NCBI RefSeq assembly: GCF_014397245.1
Contig: NZ_JACLHY010000001.1
Coordinates: forward strand, 434,001-498,000
Reading direction: 5' to 3'
DNA length: 64,000 nucleotides
From: Arenibacter arenosicollis
Lineage (GTDB): Bacteria; Bacteroidota; Bacteroidia; Flavobacteriales; Flavobacteriaceae
Part shown: one piece after another, positions 8,955 through 17,263 of the stretch
Layout of the letters: each line of letters starts with the position of its first letter
Numbering within the stretch: the stretch's first letter is position 1
Made by a program: the position numbers and the translations under genes
The notes under the pieces: generated by a model
Database searches by the model: none
Told to the model about the DNA's origin: nothing
Seen by the model: only the letters and a program-made list of their open reading frames with translations

Positions 8955-8962
8955 TACTTTTG
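8955..8962 (+). promoter_or_regulatory. -7 box of small-RNA copy 2
   Basis: TACTTTTG, a perfect TAnnTTTG box, followed by GAGGA and then the conserved core. The same TACTTTTGGAGGA precedes copy 4 on the other strand 44 kb away. Confidence 0.6.
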
Positions 8963-8966
8963 GAGG

Positions 8967-9040
8967 ACCATAGCATAAGTAGGTTAAGTTCATGGTAAGA
9001 TTTGGGGAAAAAGGTAGAGCTATGCTCTGCCTTTTTATTT
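8967..9040 (+). ncRNA. Small-RNA-like repeat, copy 2
   Basis: Second copy of the ~40-nt core (8968-9007), here followed by hairpin GGTAGAGC/GCTCTGCC (one G-U pair) and a T tract to about 9040. Placed about 218 bp downstream of copy 1 in the same orientation, with its own promoter-like box, so the two are probably separate transcripts rather than one. Confidence 0.68.
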
Positions 9041-9223
9041 TAAATAAAGTCTGTAATGGGAATGAGATAAGAATCTGAAAACTTATTCCGGAATTTTAAT
9101 AGCCCACGATATACCAAATTCTAGAAATTATTCCCCAAGCCAATTGGACCAAGCAGGGGCTTTATACAAAGCAAAATGAGTTACATTTAACGGGTAAGAA
9201 TTTCCAAACCTAAAATCTTTCCT

Positions 9224-9814
9224 CTAAACATGCTTTCCTTTTTCCCAACCATATTTTTCCAAATAATGTTTTCCACTCTCAATCGCCCCTTCCTCCAAGT
9301 GGGTGGCCATGGTATCATTCCACCTATTTAGAAATCCGAAGAGAGATATAACCCCCAACATTTCCACAATTTCGCCTTCATCCCAGTGCTTGTATAACTC
9401 TTTCTTTATTTTAAGATTCATAGTATTGGGCACTTGGGAAGCCGCCAATGCAAAATCTAGGGCGGCACGCTCGGCCTCAGAAAATGCCGCATGCGTTCTA
9501 TACTCCCAAATATTATCTAATTGCTCCTGATCTGCTCCATAACGCTCGGCTGCCCGAATAGCATGTGCCTGACAATAGCGACAACCGGTGGCATTACTAC
9601 TTACCCAGGCCATCATTCGTTTTAAAGCGGAGCTAACCTTACCTTCATTTGCCATAACCGCCTTGTTGAGACTAATAAAGGCCTTGGAAATAGCTGGTCG
9701 ATGTTGCATTGTTAATACAGAATTGGGACAGAATCCCAAAGTTTCATTGAAAAATTCAGCCAACTTTTTGGTCTCTGAATCATGATCGGCATCTAAAGGA
9801 TCTACAAGGGACAT
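9224..9814 (-). CDS. Peroxidase-related AhpD/carboxymuconolactone decarboxylase family protein
   Basis: 196 residues of the all-helical AhpD fold. Redox motif CRYC followed by QAH (ATGCRYCQAHAIRAA, about residues 76-90) is the peroxidase-related CxxC-x3-H signature. Such proteins reduce peroxides or act as disulfide reductases in the cytosol. Divergently transcribed from the OsmC gene, whose N-terminal region abuts it; both act in thiol/peroxide chemistry, so a shared response to oxidants is plausible. Confidence 0.88.
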   Translation of the reverse strand: MSLVDPLDADHDSETKKLAEFFNETLGFCPNSVLTMQHRPAISKAFISLNKAVMANEGKVSSALKRMMAWVSSNATGCRYCQAHAIRAAERYGADQEQLDNIWEYRTHAAFSEAERAALDFALAASQVPNTMNLKIKKELYKHWDEGEIVEMLGVISLFGFLNRWNDTMATHLEEGAIESGKHYLEKYGWEKGKHV

Positions 9815-9869
9815 GGTTCGTGAATTATGTGTATTTTTGACCTATACAAGTAACGAAAAAAACACCTAC

Positions 9870-10292
9870 ATGACAAATCAAATCACTACCAAATGGCTTG
9901 GTAATATGGCCTTTGAAAGCAACAATCCTTCAGGGAACAACCTTGTTATAGATGTAGCTCCTGAAAATGGGGGAGAAGGCATGGGATATAGACCCAAAGC
10001 ACTTATGCTAACTGCTTTGGCGGGTTGTTCTGGACTGGATGTAGCTTCACTTATTAAAAAAATGAAATTGGAGGTTGAAGAGTTTAGAATAGAAACTATT
10101 GCCAACCTAACGGAAGAGGACCCCAAATTTTACGATAATGTATTAATAGAATATCATTTTAAGGGCAGTAACCTAAACGAAAAAAAATTGCAACGGGCAG
10201 TTGATCTTTCAGTTGAAAAATATTGTGGGGTGATGGAAATGTTCCGACAATTCTCGAAAATGGAGATTAAAACATATTTCAATAAAGAGTAA
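9870..10292 (+). CDS. OsmC family peroxiredoxin-like protein
   Basis: About 140 residues from the ATG at 9870; an upstream in-frame ATG at 9813 would overlap the divergent AhpD-like gene and adds residues unlike the family, so 9870 is preferred. The two OsmC cysteines are in LTALAGCSGLDV and EKYCGVME. OsmC proteins reduce organic hydroperoxides with the two cysteines. Pairs with the divergent AhpD-like gene. Confidence 0.87.
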   Translation: MTNQITTKWLGNMAFESNNPSGNNLVIDVAPENGGEGMGYRPKALMLTALAGCSGLDVASLIKKMKLEVEEFRIETIANLTEEDPKFYDNVLIEYHFKGSNLNEKKLQRAVDLSVEKYCGVMEMFRQFSKMEIKTYFNKE

Positions 10293-10311
10293 TTACGCTT
10301 TCCACTTTCCC

Positions 10312-10531
10312 ATGATCAAAAAAGTTTTATTTCTATTAATTGGTTTCCTATGGACCCTTCGAAGTATAAAGGTCAAATTTTAAGGGATAACATGGATGCA
10401 GGTTACTTTCACACTGGTTATGAGGACAACAAAGCACCAGGATGGAAGGTTACAGTAGATTCGAAATAACTTATGCCAAAGCTATTGCTGAGCCGCTGGC
10501 ATTATATAATAAGATCTATGACGGCAAGTAA
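10312..10531 (+). pseudogene. Remnant of a small secreted-protein gene
   Basis: Begins with a signal-peptide-like stretch MIKKVLFLLIGFLW (ATG at 10312) that runs into a stop. A second reading frame opens at 10350 (MDPSKYKGQILRDNMDAG...) and stops at 10470; a third frame continues as EITYAKAIAEPLALYNKIYD to a stop at 10531. Three consecutive protein-like pieces in different frames suggest a gene broken by frameshifts or deletion. Parent family not recognised. Confidence 0.4.
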
Positions 10532-10569
10532 GTGTTTAAAAATAAAATTTAGCTTAAGGAATAATTGCC

Positions 10570-12288
10570 ATGCGCTGGACCATTAAACCAAAACCTGAAC
10601 AACCACAAATAGATGCATTGGCGACTTCGCTAAAGGTAGACGAATTGGTTGCCCAATTATTATTGCAGCGTGGCATTACCAACTATGAGGATGCCAAGAG
10701 GTTTTTTAGACCACAGCTTTCGCACCTGCACGATCCCTTTTTAATGAAGGATATGGACAAGGCCGTAGAAAGGATAGAAAAGGCTATAACTCAGGAGGAA
10801 AATATATTGGTATTTGGGGACTACGACGTTGACGGCACCACTGCAGTGGCCTTGGTTTCATCTTATTTGGAAAGCTCTTATCCAAACGTGGCCACCTATA
10901 TCCCAGACCGGTACAATGAGGGTTATGGAGTTTCTTACCAAGGAATAGATTTTGCCGAGGATAATGGATTTTCCTTAATAATTGCATTGGATTGCGGGGT
11001 AAAAGCGATCGACAAGGTTGCCTATGCAAAAGAAAAAGGAATCGATTTTATTATATGTGACCACCACAGGCCGGGTAAAACTTTGCCCGATGCTGTAGCC
11101 GTATTGGATCCAAAAAGAGCAGATTGCTCCTATCCTTATGATGAACTGTGCGGCTGTGGGGTGGGATTTAAATTGATACAGGCGCTAGGTAGCAAAAAAG
11201 GGGAGACTACGGAGGATTTAATTCCATATCTAGATTTGGTAGCTACCGCTATCGGGGCAGATATCGTCCCAATTACAGGGGAAAATAGGGTTATGGCCTA
11301 CTGGGGGCTTCAGGTAATAAACCAAGAACCTAGGGTTGGATTTAAGGCCATTATCAATCAGATAAAAAAACAAGTCCTTACCATCACCGATGTAGTGTTT
11401 ATAATTGCACCACGAATTAATGCCGCCGGACGTATGGAGCATGGGCAGCACGCGGTTAACCTCCTTAAAGAAACCGATTTGGAACGGGCGGAATTTTTTG
11501 CCGCCGAAATAGAGAAATACAACACGGACCGAAGGAATCTGGATCAAGAAATTGCAAAGGAAGCTCTGCTACAGATTCAGGAAAACAAGGAAGAAAAAGG
11601 TTTTACATCAGTGGTCTACAAGGAAACTTGGCATAAGGGAGTGATCGGAATTGTTGCATCCCGACTAATTGAAACGTATTATAGACCCACTTTGGTTTTT
11701 ACAAAGAGTGGCAACAAATTGGCGGCATCTGCACGATCTATTAAAGGTTTCGATGTGTATGAAGCCTTGGAAGGTTGCTCGAATACCATTGAACAATTTG
11801 GAGGACATATGTATGCGGCGGGACTTACCCTTCTGGAAGAAAATTACGAAGCTTTTAAAGCTAAATTTGAGGAAGTGGTTTCCAGTACCATGGACCCCAC
11901 TCTACTATCTCCCGAAATTATGGTGGACGCCATAATTAGCTTAGATCAAATTACCCCTAAATTAATGCGGATCATTAAGCAATTTGCCCCTTTTGGACCA
12001 GGAAATTTGACCCCCGTTTTTATGGCAGAAAATCTTAAGGATACTGGTTACGCAAAAGTAGTTGGGCAAGAAGGTAAACACCTAAAATGTAAGCTTTTCG
12101 ATAAAAATAGTGGCTCTAAAAGGGCTGCCATTGATGCAATTGGATTTAATTTAGGTCAGAATCTACCTACAATTACCAATGCATCAGTAAGTGCCGTTTT
12201 TTCTTTGGATGAAAATGAATGGCAGGGAAATATATCGCTTCAAATGAAGTTAAGGGACCTAAAAGAGCAAGTTGGTTATCAATATTAA
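10570..12288 (+). CDS. recJ: Single-stranded-DNA-specific exonuclease RecJ
   Basis: 5'-3' ssDNA exonuclease in RecF-type recombination and mismatch repair. 572 residues. DHH phosphoesterase motifs: VFGDYDVDGTTAVAL (about residues 80-94), LDCGVKA, ICDHHRPG (about 162-169) and DLVATAIGADIVPI; DHHA1 motif with GGHMYAAGLTL near 415. C-terminal OB domain. Complete, no internal disruption. Works with the AddAB-like proteins encoded further along in the window in DNA end processing, though not in the same operon. Confidence 0.96.
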   Translation: MRWTIKPKPEQPQIDALATSLKVDELVAQLLLQRGITNYEDAKRFFRPQLSHLHDPFLMKDMDKAVERIEKAITQEENILVFGDYDVDGTTAVALVSSYLESSYPNVATYIPDRYNEGYGVSYQGIDFAEDNGFSLIIALDCGVKAIDKVAYAKEKGIDFIICDHHRPGKTLPDAVAVLDPKRADCSYPYDELCGCGVGFKLIQALGSKKGETTEDLIPYLDLVATAIGADIVPITGENRVMAYWGLQVINQEPRVGFKAIINQIKKQVLTITDVVFIIAPRINAAGRMEHGQHAVNLLKETDLERAEFFAAEIEKYNTDRRNLDQEIAKEALLQIQENKEEKGFTSVVYKETWHKGVIGIVASRLIETYYRPTLVFTKSGNKLAASARSIKGFDVYEALEGCSNTIEQFGGHMYAAGLTLLEENYEAFKAKFEEVVSSTMDPTLLSPEIMVDAIISLDQITPKLMRIIKQFAPFGPGNLTPVFMAENLKDTGYAKVVGQEGKHLKCKLFDKNSGSKRAAIDAIGFNLGQNLPTITNASVSAVFSLDENEWQGNISLQMKLRDLKEQVGYQY

Positions 12289-12443
12289 TATATTAATAAC
12301 TAATAATTATCAATAAAACTAAATATTAACAGGTCTTGATTTCAAAATATAGTATGGAATAGACTACATTTAAATTTTGTTTCACCCACCTTTACCCTTT
12401 TTTCGAATTTCGTTTAAGTTTTTTTGAAAATACCCTTCTAATT

Positions 12444-13220
12444 TCAGCTCACTGTGGACTTAAATTTTTTCAAGGATAAGGTAGAACCATCAAATTCGCC
12501 ATAGGTAAAATAAGAAATCCAATCCCCTAAATTTACATAGGTAGATTGATCGTTCAAGGTAATTTCCAAAGGTAGGTGCCTATGTCCAAAAACAAAATAA
12601 TCATAGTGCTGCTGCTCCAATTTCCGCTTGCAATATTGCACCAACCATTCGTTCTCCTCCCCTAGAAATTTAATATCCTCATCTCCGGAAATCATTTTGT
12701 TCTTTACGGAAAGATATTGCGCTAATTTTACCCCAAAATCTGGATGTAACCAATTGTAAAGCCATTTGGAAACCGGATTGGTGAATACTTTTTTCATTCG
12801 CTTATATCCCTTGTCCCCAGGTCCCAGACCATCTCCATGCCCAATTAAAAAAGAAGTCCCGTTTAAAAGAAAAGATTCTGGTCTATGAAATACGGGAATA
12901 TTCAACTCATCTTCAAAATATCCGTTCATCCATAAATCATGGTTGCCCACAAAATAATAAACCGGAATACCCGAATCTGTAATTTCTGCAAGTTTACCCA
13001 AAGTACGGGTAAAGCCCTTAGGCACCACCGTTTTATATTCAAACCAAAAATCGAACAGATCCCCAAGGAGAAAAATTGCCGCAGCATCCTGTTTTATGGT
13101 ATCCAACCAAGCCACAAACCTTTTTTCGCGAGGAAAACTAAGGTCTTTGGTAGGAGCTCCTAAATGATTATCACTTGAGAAGTAAATCTTTTTGCCCTTG
13201 GGAACGTCAATAGTTTTCAT
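12444..13220 (-). CDS. lpxH: UDP-2,3-diacylglucosamine diphosphatase
   Basis: Lipid A pathway: cleaves UDP-2,3-diacylglucosamine to lipid X and UMP at the inner membrane face. 258 residues. Calcineurin-type metal motifs in order: FSSDNHLG (DxH), LLGDLFDFWFEYK (GDxxD), VGNHDLWM (GNHD), IGHGDGLG and FGHRHLP (GHxH). Length and FDFWFEY segment fit the Bacteroidota LpxH-type group. Stop-to-start gap of about 11 bp to queD suggests an operon. Confidence 0.9.
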   Translation of the reverse strand: MKTIDVPKGKKIYFSSDNHLGAPTKDLSFPREKRFVAWLDTIKQDAAAIFLLGDLFDFWFEYKTVVPKGFTRTLGKLAEITDSGIPVYYFVGNHDLWMNGYFEDELNIPVFHRPESFLLNGTSFLIGHGDGLGPGDKGYKRMKKVFTNPVSKWLYNWLHPDFGVKLAQYLSVKNKMISGDEDIKFLGEENEWLVQYCKRKLEQQHYDYFVFGHRHLPLEITLNDQSTYVNLGDWISYFTYGEFDGSTLSLKKFKSTVS

Positions 13221-13231
13221 TCAGGGCCTTT

Positions 13232-13681
13232 TTAATTATCAGAAGCATACCATTCTGCAAAGGAGGTATCTGTTTCTTGTAGTTTTAGAGAATGTAAGCT
13301 GATATTTTTCGGCAATCTGGCCATTATTTTATCTGCAAAATCCAAAACCATATTTTCACTTGTAGGTTGGTAATCGGCCAATATCACATTGTGCCCCCTA
13401 TCCGTTAATTCTTGAGCCAATTCCACATGGGGTGTATTTTTGTTAAAAACTGTGGCATGATCAAATTGGTCCACAATTTCTTCCTTGACAATTTTCTTTA
13501 AATCCCCAAAATCTATAACCATTCCCAATTTAACATGGGCCGTATCCGTAATAGGCCGTCCAATTACGGTTACGGAAAGTTTATAACTGTGGCCATGTAC
13601 ATTTCTACATTTCCCGTCATAACCATACAATGCATGTCCAGTTTCAAAATTAAACTGTTTGGTAATACGAATGTTGCCCAT
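13232..13681 (-). CDS. queD: 6-carboxy-5,6,7,8-tetrahydropterin synthase
   Basis: Converts 7,8-dihydroneopterin triphosphate toward queuosine (or tetrahydropterin). 149 residues. Zinc and catalytic motif CRNVHGHSYKL carries the Cys and HGH histidines; the earlier His is in NFETGHALYG. The CxxxHGH spacing is the QueD/PTPS-I form. Also seen: DFGDLK and FDHATVFN. Transcribed just ahead of lpxH. Confidence 0.92.
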   Translation of the reverse strand: MGNIRITKQFNFETGHALYGYDGKCRNVHGHSYKLSVTVIGRPITDTAHVKLGMVIDFGDLKKIVKEEIVDQFDHATVFNKNTPHVELAQELTDRGHNVILADYQPTSENMVLDFADKIMARLPKNISLHSLKLQETDTSFAEWYASDN

Positions 13682-13721
13682 AATATTTATTTGGACTGCA
13701 AAGGTAATTTATTCTTGGAAA

Positions 13722-14930
13722 CTAATCGTTGAGCACGGGTTGTGTCCAAGCGGATTCGTATTTTATATCTTCAATAGGGTTTTCCTGAAGTTTTGAAGAA
13801 GTAATTTTGCTTCTAACAAAGAGAATATCGTCCGTTATATCAAAATTGGCCGTATTACCTTCAACAGATTTAAACTCCTTGACTTCGGTTTCCCCTTTAA
13901 GGCAGCCAAGAAAGCTTATGGTATATTTAACTCCGGTTTCTGGCTCTACTTCCACCTTCAAATTTTTCTTTCCAGATTCCAAGGCTTTTAGCGTAACCCC
14001 TGTCGTAGAATAAAAATTCCCCTTTTCCATGGCCTCGATTAATGCAGGTGCGGACAAGGTGTCGGCTTGCACCATCACCCAACCCCTTCCGGAATTACTC
14101 CATTTATGTCCTATTTTATGGTAATTGTGCGAATCATCGGTTGCCAAACCATACATAATGGGCTTTTTACTATTGATATAGGAAATATTGATCTGGTCCC
14201 ACATTTCTTCCATGGAAATATGGGTCGAATCTCCCATATTGTGAACCATGGGATGACCGTTATACACCTCAAAAAAACGCTCTCCCTTTAAAGATATCAT
14301 ATCTTCCAAGCTTATGCTGTAAAAAAAGTTGGGATGATTAATATGGGGCATAATAGGCACTCCTGTTTCCTTTCGTTGTTTAAGCACAGCATTTAGATTG
14401 TTTTGCATGACTTCCGGTATACTGTTGCCTCCCTGAGGATCTATCTTTTTCTGAATATTTGTAGCATTCATATGAACATGTTTGTCCTCATATCTGTCCG
14501 TAATTTCCTCCGAATGAATCACCAAAAATTCTCCGGCCTTTTCAAACAGATCGCTATATTCGGCATAGGTCTTTAATTTCACCTCTACTTTTCCAGAGTC
14601 CATTTTATAATCTACCCAATCCTCACCATAGGTTTCCAAATATTTCTTAAAGCTATTTTGATAAATGGAATCTTCCCGAACCGGTATCCACTTCTCCTCC
14701 ATAGAAATGGTATTATGATCCGATAAGGCTATAAATTGATAGTCGTGCGACTTATACCAGTCTAAAATAATCTCAGGAAACTCGTCCCCATCACTCCAAA
14801 ACGAATGGGTATGCAAATTTCCCTTGTACCACCTTTTATTCTCGGTTTTGTACGTGCTTTTATTATTATCTCTACAGCTTCCCAGTATTATAGCCACAGA
14901 GAACAAAATTGAAGGTAAAATATATTTCAT
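13722..14930 (-). CDS. Secreted PHP-domain phosphoesterase lipoprotein
   Basis: About 402 residues from the ATG at 14930 (an ATG 30 bp further up adds ten residues before the signal peptide). Signal peptide with lipobox ILGSC, so probably anchored in the outer or inner membrane facing the periplasm or surface. PHP metal motifs: GNLHTHSFWSDGD near the start, IALSDHN, VIHSEE, MPHINHP and ATDDSHN. The family includes histidinol phosphatases, but an exported form points to hydrolysis of extracellular phosphoesters; substrate unknown. Confidence 0.85.
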   Translation of the reverse strand: MKYILPSILFSVAIILGSCRDNNKSTYKTENKRWYKGNLHTHSFWSDGDEFPEIILDWYKSHDYQFIALSDHNTISMEEKWIPVREDSIYQNSFKKYLETYGEDWVDYKMDSGKVEVKLKTYAEYSDLFEKAGEFLVIHSEEITDRYEDKHVHMNATNIQKKIDPQGGNSIPEVMQNNLNAVLKQRKETGVPIMPHINHPNFFYSISLEDMISLKGERFFEVYNGHPMVHNMGDSTHISMEEMWDQINISYINSKKPIMYGLATDDSHNYHKIGHKWSNSGRGWVMVQADTLSAPALIEAMEKGNFYSTTGVTLKALESGKKNLKVEVEPETGVKYTISFLGCLKGETEVKEFKSVEGNTANFDITDDILFVRSKITSSKLQENPIEDIKYESAWTQPVLND

Positions 14931-15124
14931 TTTTAGTGTTATTTCGTATTTGAACCTCAAAAGTTAATGAAAAAGTATTAAAAACCTAGGATTAAGCCAA
15001 AAATCGATCATAAACATTATCTTACTACAATAGATTGTTTGGGAAGTTCATATAGACTTAATACATTATGTAAAACCAATCTTATTTTCATCTATTTTTG
15101 CCCGATTTTTAAAACGTCAAAACC

Positions 15125-15769
15125 TTGGTAGAACTTTTTGAGCAATTGGCATTTAAGGAGAATCCACTTTTCGAAAAAGTGATCGAGGATATCCTAATTC
15201 AGAAATACAGTATTGTCGACGATTTTTTCTCTGTGGAAGAAGTAGCCCAATTACGGGAATCCCTACTTGCAAAATATGAAGAGGACGAGTTTAAGAAAGC
15301 TGCTATTGGAAATCGGGTGAACGAATTGATCGTGAAGGCGATCCGTGGCGATTTCATTCTTTGGATGGATGAGAAAAGCAATGATGTTTTGGAACAACAA
15401 TTTTTCTTAAAAATCAACGAATTGGCCCATTATCTAAACAAAACCTGTTTTATGGGAATTATGTTCAAAGAATTCCACTATGCCATTTATCCGGATGGTA
15501 CTTTTTACAAGAGACATTTGGATACCTTTCAAAACGACGACCGCCGCAAACTATCCATGGTCTGTTATTTGAATGAACCAGACTGGGTACCTGAAAAAGA
15601 TGGTGGTGAGTTGGTACTTTACCTACCCACAGAAAATGGCGAAGAGGCAAAACATATCACCCCCTTTCCTGGGAAGGTAGTTATTTTTGAAAGTCAGGAA
15701 TTGGAGCATGAAGTAAAACCTGCCCATCGTGAACGCCTGAGTATCACTGGGTGGTTAAAAACCAGATAA
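15125..15769 (+). CDS. 2OG-Fe(II) oxygenase (prolyl 4-hydroxylase-like)
   Basis: 214 residues starting at TTG 15125, the only start codon between an in-frame stop at 15110 and the first conserved region. Jelly-roll motifs: YKRHLDTFQNDDRRKLSMV (first HxD), GGELVLYLP, and FESQELEHEVKPAHRERLSI with the distal His and 2-oxoglutarate-binding Arg. Probably hydroxylates a protein or small-molecule target; the target is not identifiable. Monocistronic on the plus strand. Confidence 0.85.
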   Translation: MVELFEQLAFKENPLFEKVIEDILIQKYSIVDDFFSVEEVAQLRESLLAKYEEDEFKKAAIGNRVNELIVKAIRGDFILWMDEKSNDVLEQQFFLKINELAHYLNKTCFMGIMFKEFHYAIYPDGTFYKRHLDTFQNDDRRKLSMVCYLNEPDWVPEKDGGELVLYLPTENGEEAKHITPFPGKVVIFESQELEHEVKPAHRERLSITGWLKTR

Positions 15770-15774
15770 CCTAA

Positions 15775-15888
15775 TTACCTTTTATATTTTCTATTGTTTT
15801 TAATTCGATTAAGGAAATAAACCACAAGTAAAACTAGGGCTAATAGAGGGAAAACAAAGTTCCCGTTTAAGAACGATAAAATATCCAT
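15775..15888 (-). CDS. Small single-pass membrane protein (37 aa)
   Basis: ATG at 15888, stop at 15775; 37 residues. MDILSFLNGNF is followed by a hydrophobic segment VFPLLALVLLVVYFLN and a basic tail RIKNNRKYKR, a classic positive-inside small membrane protein. It lies just downstream of the DUF4199 gene on the same strand (41 bp gap), so may be co-transcribed. No name; the membrane topology pattern is what supports it. Confidence 0.55.
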   Translation of the reverse strand: MDILSFLNGNFVFPLLALVLLVVYFLNRIKNNRKYKR

Positions 15889-15928
15889 TACAAAAGTTTA
15901 AAAAAAATAAAACGATCAACAAGGTCGG

Positions 15929-16405
15929 TTATTGTTTCTTCACAAAAAAAGCTACAATGGCCGAGGTAACGATTCCCATGGTCAATGCGCCAAAAACACT
16001 CTGAATCACGTAACTTTTCAGACTAAAATAATTTTCGGCAGCTTCCTGGGTCATTTTACCAGAATCCACGGCAAACTTAATAATATTTGTGAAATATTCA
16101 GGAGTAATAAAGGTGCTGGTTATATATTGGGTCACCGGACTTAATAAAGATATAATTACACTTAAAATGATACCACTGATAAATCCCTGTTTCCAGTTCA
16201 TTTTCCCTTTATAATCTACTTTTCTTTTGTCCAATAATGCCAAGACATAAACGGTGATGGCTATGATTGCAAAAAAGTTGGTATATATCGCGTGCTTTTC
16301 TATAAGTACGTCATGCCAACCCATAGATTTCTCAAAGGCCATCCAAAGTAGGGTCGCCAGTGAAAAAATAATGGCCCATTTAATTTCGATGCGGAACTTG
16401 CTCAT
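15929..16405 (-). CDS. DUF4199 domain membrane protein
   Basis: 158 residues with four predicted transmembrane segments (about 10-25, 38-55, 72-92, 132-155). The start KWAIIFSLATLLWMAFEKSMGWHD and the segment MNWKQGFISGIILS match DUF4199 proteins of Bacteroidota; function unknown. Close behind the enoyl-CoA hydratase gene (7 bp), so probably its operon partner. Confidence 0.85.
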   Translation of the reverse strand: MSKFRIEIKWAIIFSLATLLWMAFEKSMGWHDVLIEKHAIYTNFFAIIAITVYVLALLDKRKVDYKGKMNWKQGFISGIILSVIISLLSPVTQYITSTFITPEYFTNIIKFAVDSGKMTQEAAENYFSLKSYVIQSVFGALTMGIVTSAIVAFFVKKQ

Positions 16406-16412
16406 AATACTT

Positions 16413-17180
16413 CTATTTCTTAAATTTTGAGAGTGCGTTTTTGGTTTCTTCAGAAATCGCCAAACGTCCTGTAATTTCAGCCCTATTGGTTAATAGCGTG
16501 TCCCAATGGCCAGTCCCTTCCCACAGCACTTTCTTCCATTCTTGCAAGGCTTCTGGATTGTACTTAGCTAATTTTTCAGTGAAAATTTCCAATTCCTTGT
16601 CCAACTCTTCCAGCTTATTAAAAACCTTGGAGAACAATCCTTTTTCCTGCGCCCAATAGGCATTTTTCCATTCATTGGGTGAGAGTGAGAGTTCCGATAA
16701 GCCAGCAATCCCAATTTTTCGCTGTACTGCTGGGGCAATTACCATGGGAGCTATACCTATGGTGAGTTCGGACAACCGTATGGCCGCTGCCTCGGCGGCA
16801 AACACATAATCACATGCAGATATAATTCCTACTCCACCTCCTACTGCCTTACCTTGCACCCTTCCTACAATTAGCTTTTTGCAGCTTCTCATGGCATTGA
16901 TTAGATGGGCAAATCCGCCAAAGAAAATTTTTCCTTCAGATAAATTACTCACTTCCACCAATTCATCAAAGGATGCGCCAGCACAGAACGCCCTATCCCC
17001 TTCAGATTTTAATACTATTACCGATACCTCATCATTTACTGATAATTCCCCCAAAGTTGCGGTAAGTCTTTCCAAAAGTTCCGCAACGAATGAATTACTG
17101 GCAGGATGCCCAAATTCTACAGTAGCAACCCTATTTACAATGTTGGTATATAAACTTCCGTTTGATCGGGTAGTGCCCAT
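16413..17180 (-). CDS. Enoyl-CoA hydratase/isomerase family protein
   Basis: Crotonase fold; hydrates or isomerises an enoyl-CoA. About 255 residues from the ATG at 17180; an upstream ATG at 17222 is possible but adds a 14-residue leader with no family match. Seen: DRAFCAGASFDEL oxyanion hole region and GKAVGGGVGIISACDYVFAAEAA second oxyanion motif, with the Glu of RLSELTIGIAP. Exact substrate (possibly methylglutaconyl-CoA or a fatty acyl-CoA) cannot be told. Confidence 0.85.
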   Translation of the reverse strand: MGTTRSNGSLYTNIVNRVATVEFGHPASNSFVAELLERLTATLGELSVNDEVSVIVLKSEGDRAFCAGASFDELVEVSNLSEGKIFFGGFAHLINAMRSCKKLIVGRVQGKAVGGGVGIISACDYVFAAEAAAIRLSELTIGIAPMVIAPAVQRKIGIAGLSELSLSPNEWKNAYWAQEKGLFSKVFNKLEELDKELEIFTEKLAKYNPEALQEWKKVLWEGTGHWDTLLTNRAEITGRLAISEETKNALSKFKK

Positions 17181-17263
17181 ATTATTCTTGTTAGTTGTTA
17201 TCCTTCCTAAATTTACTCCCATACCTAAAATTATGGGTCAAAGTTAAAAGGGGTATTTCAAAA

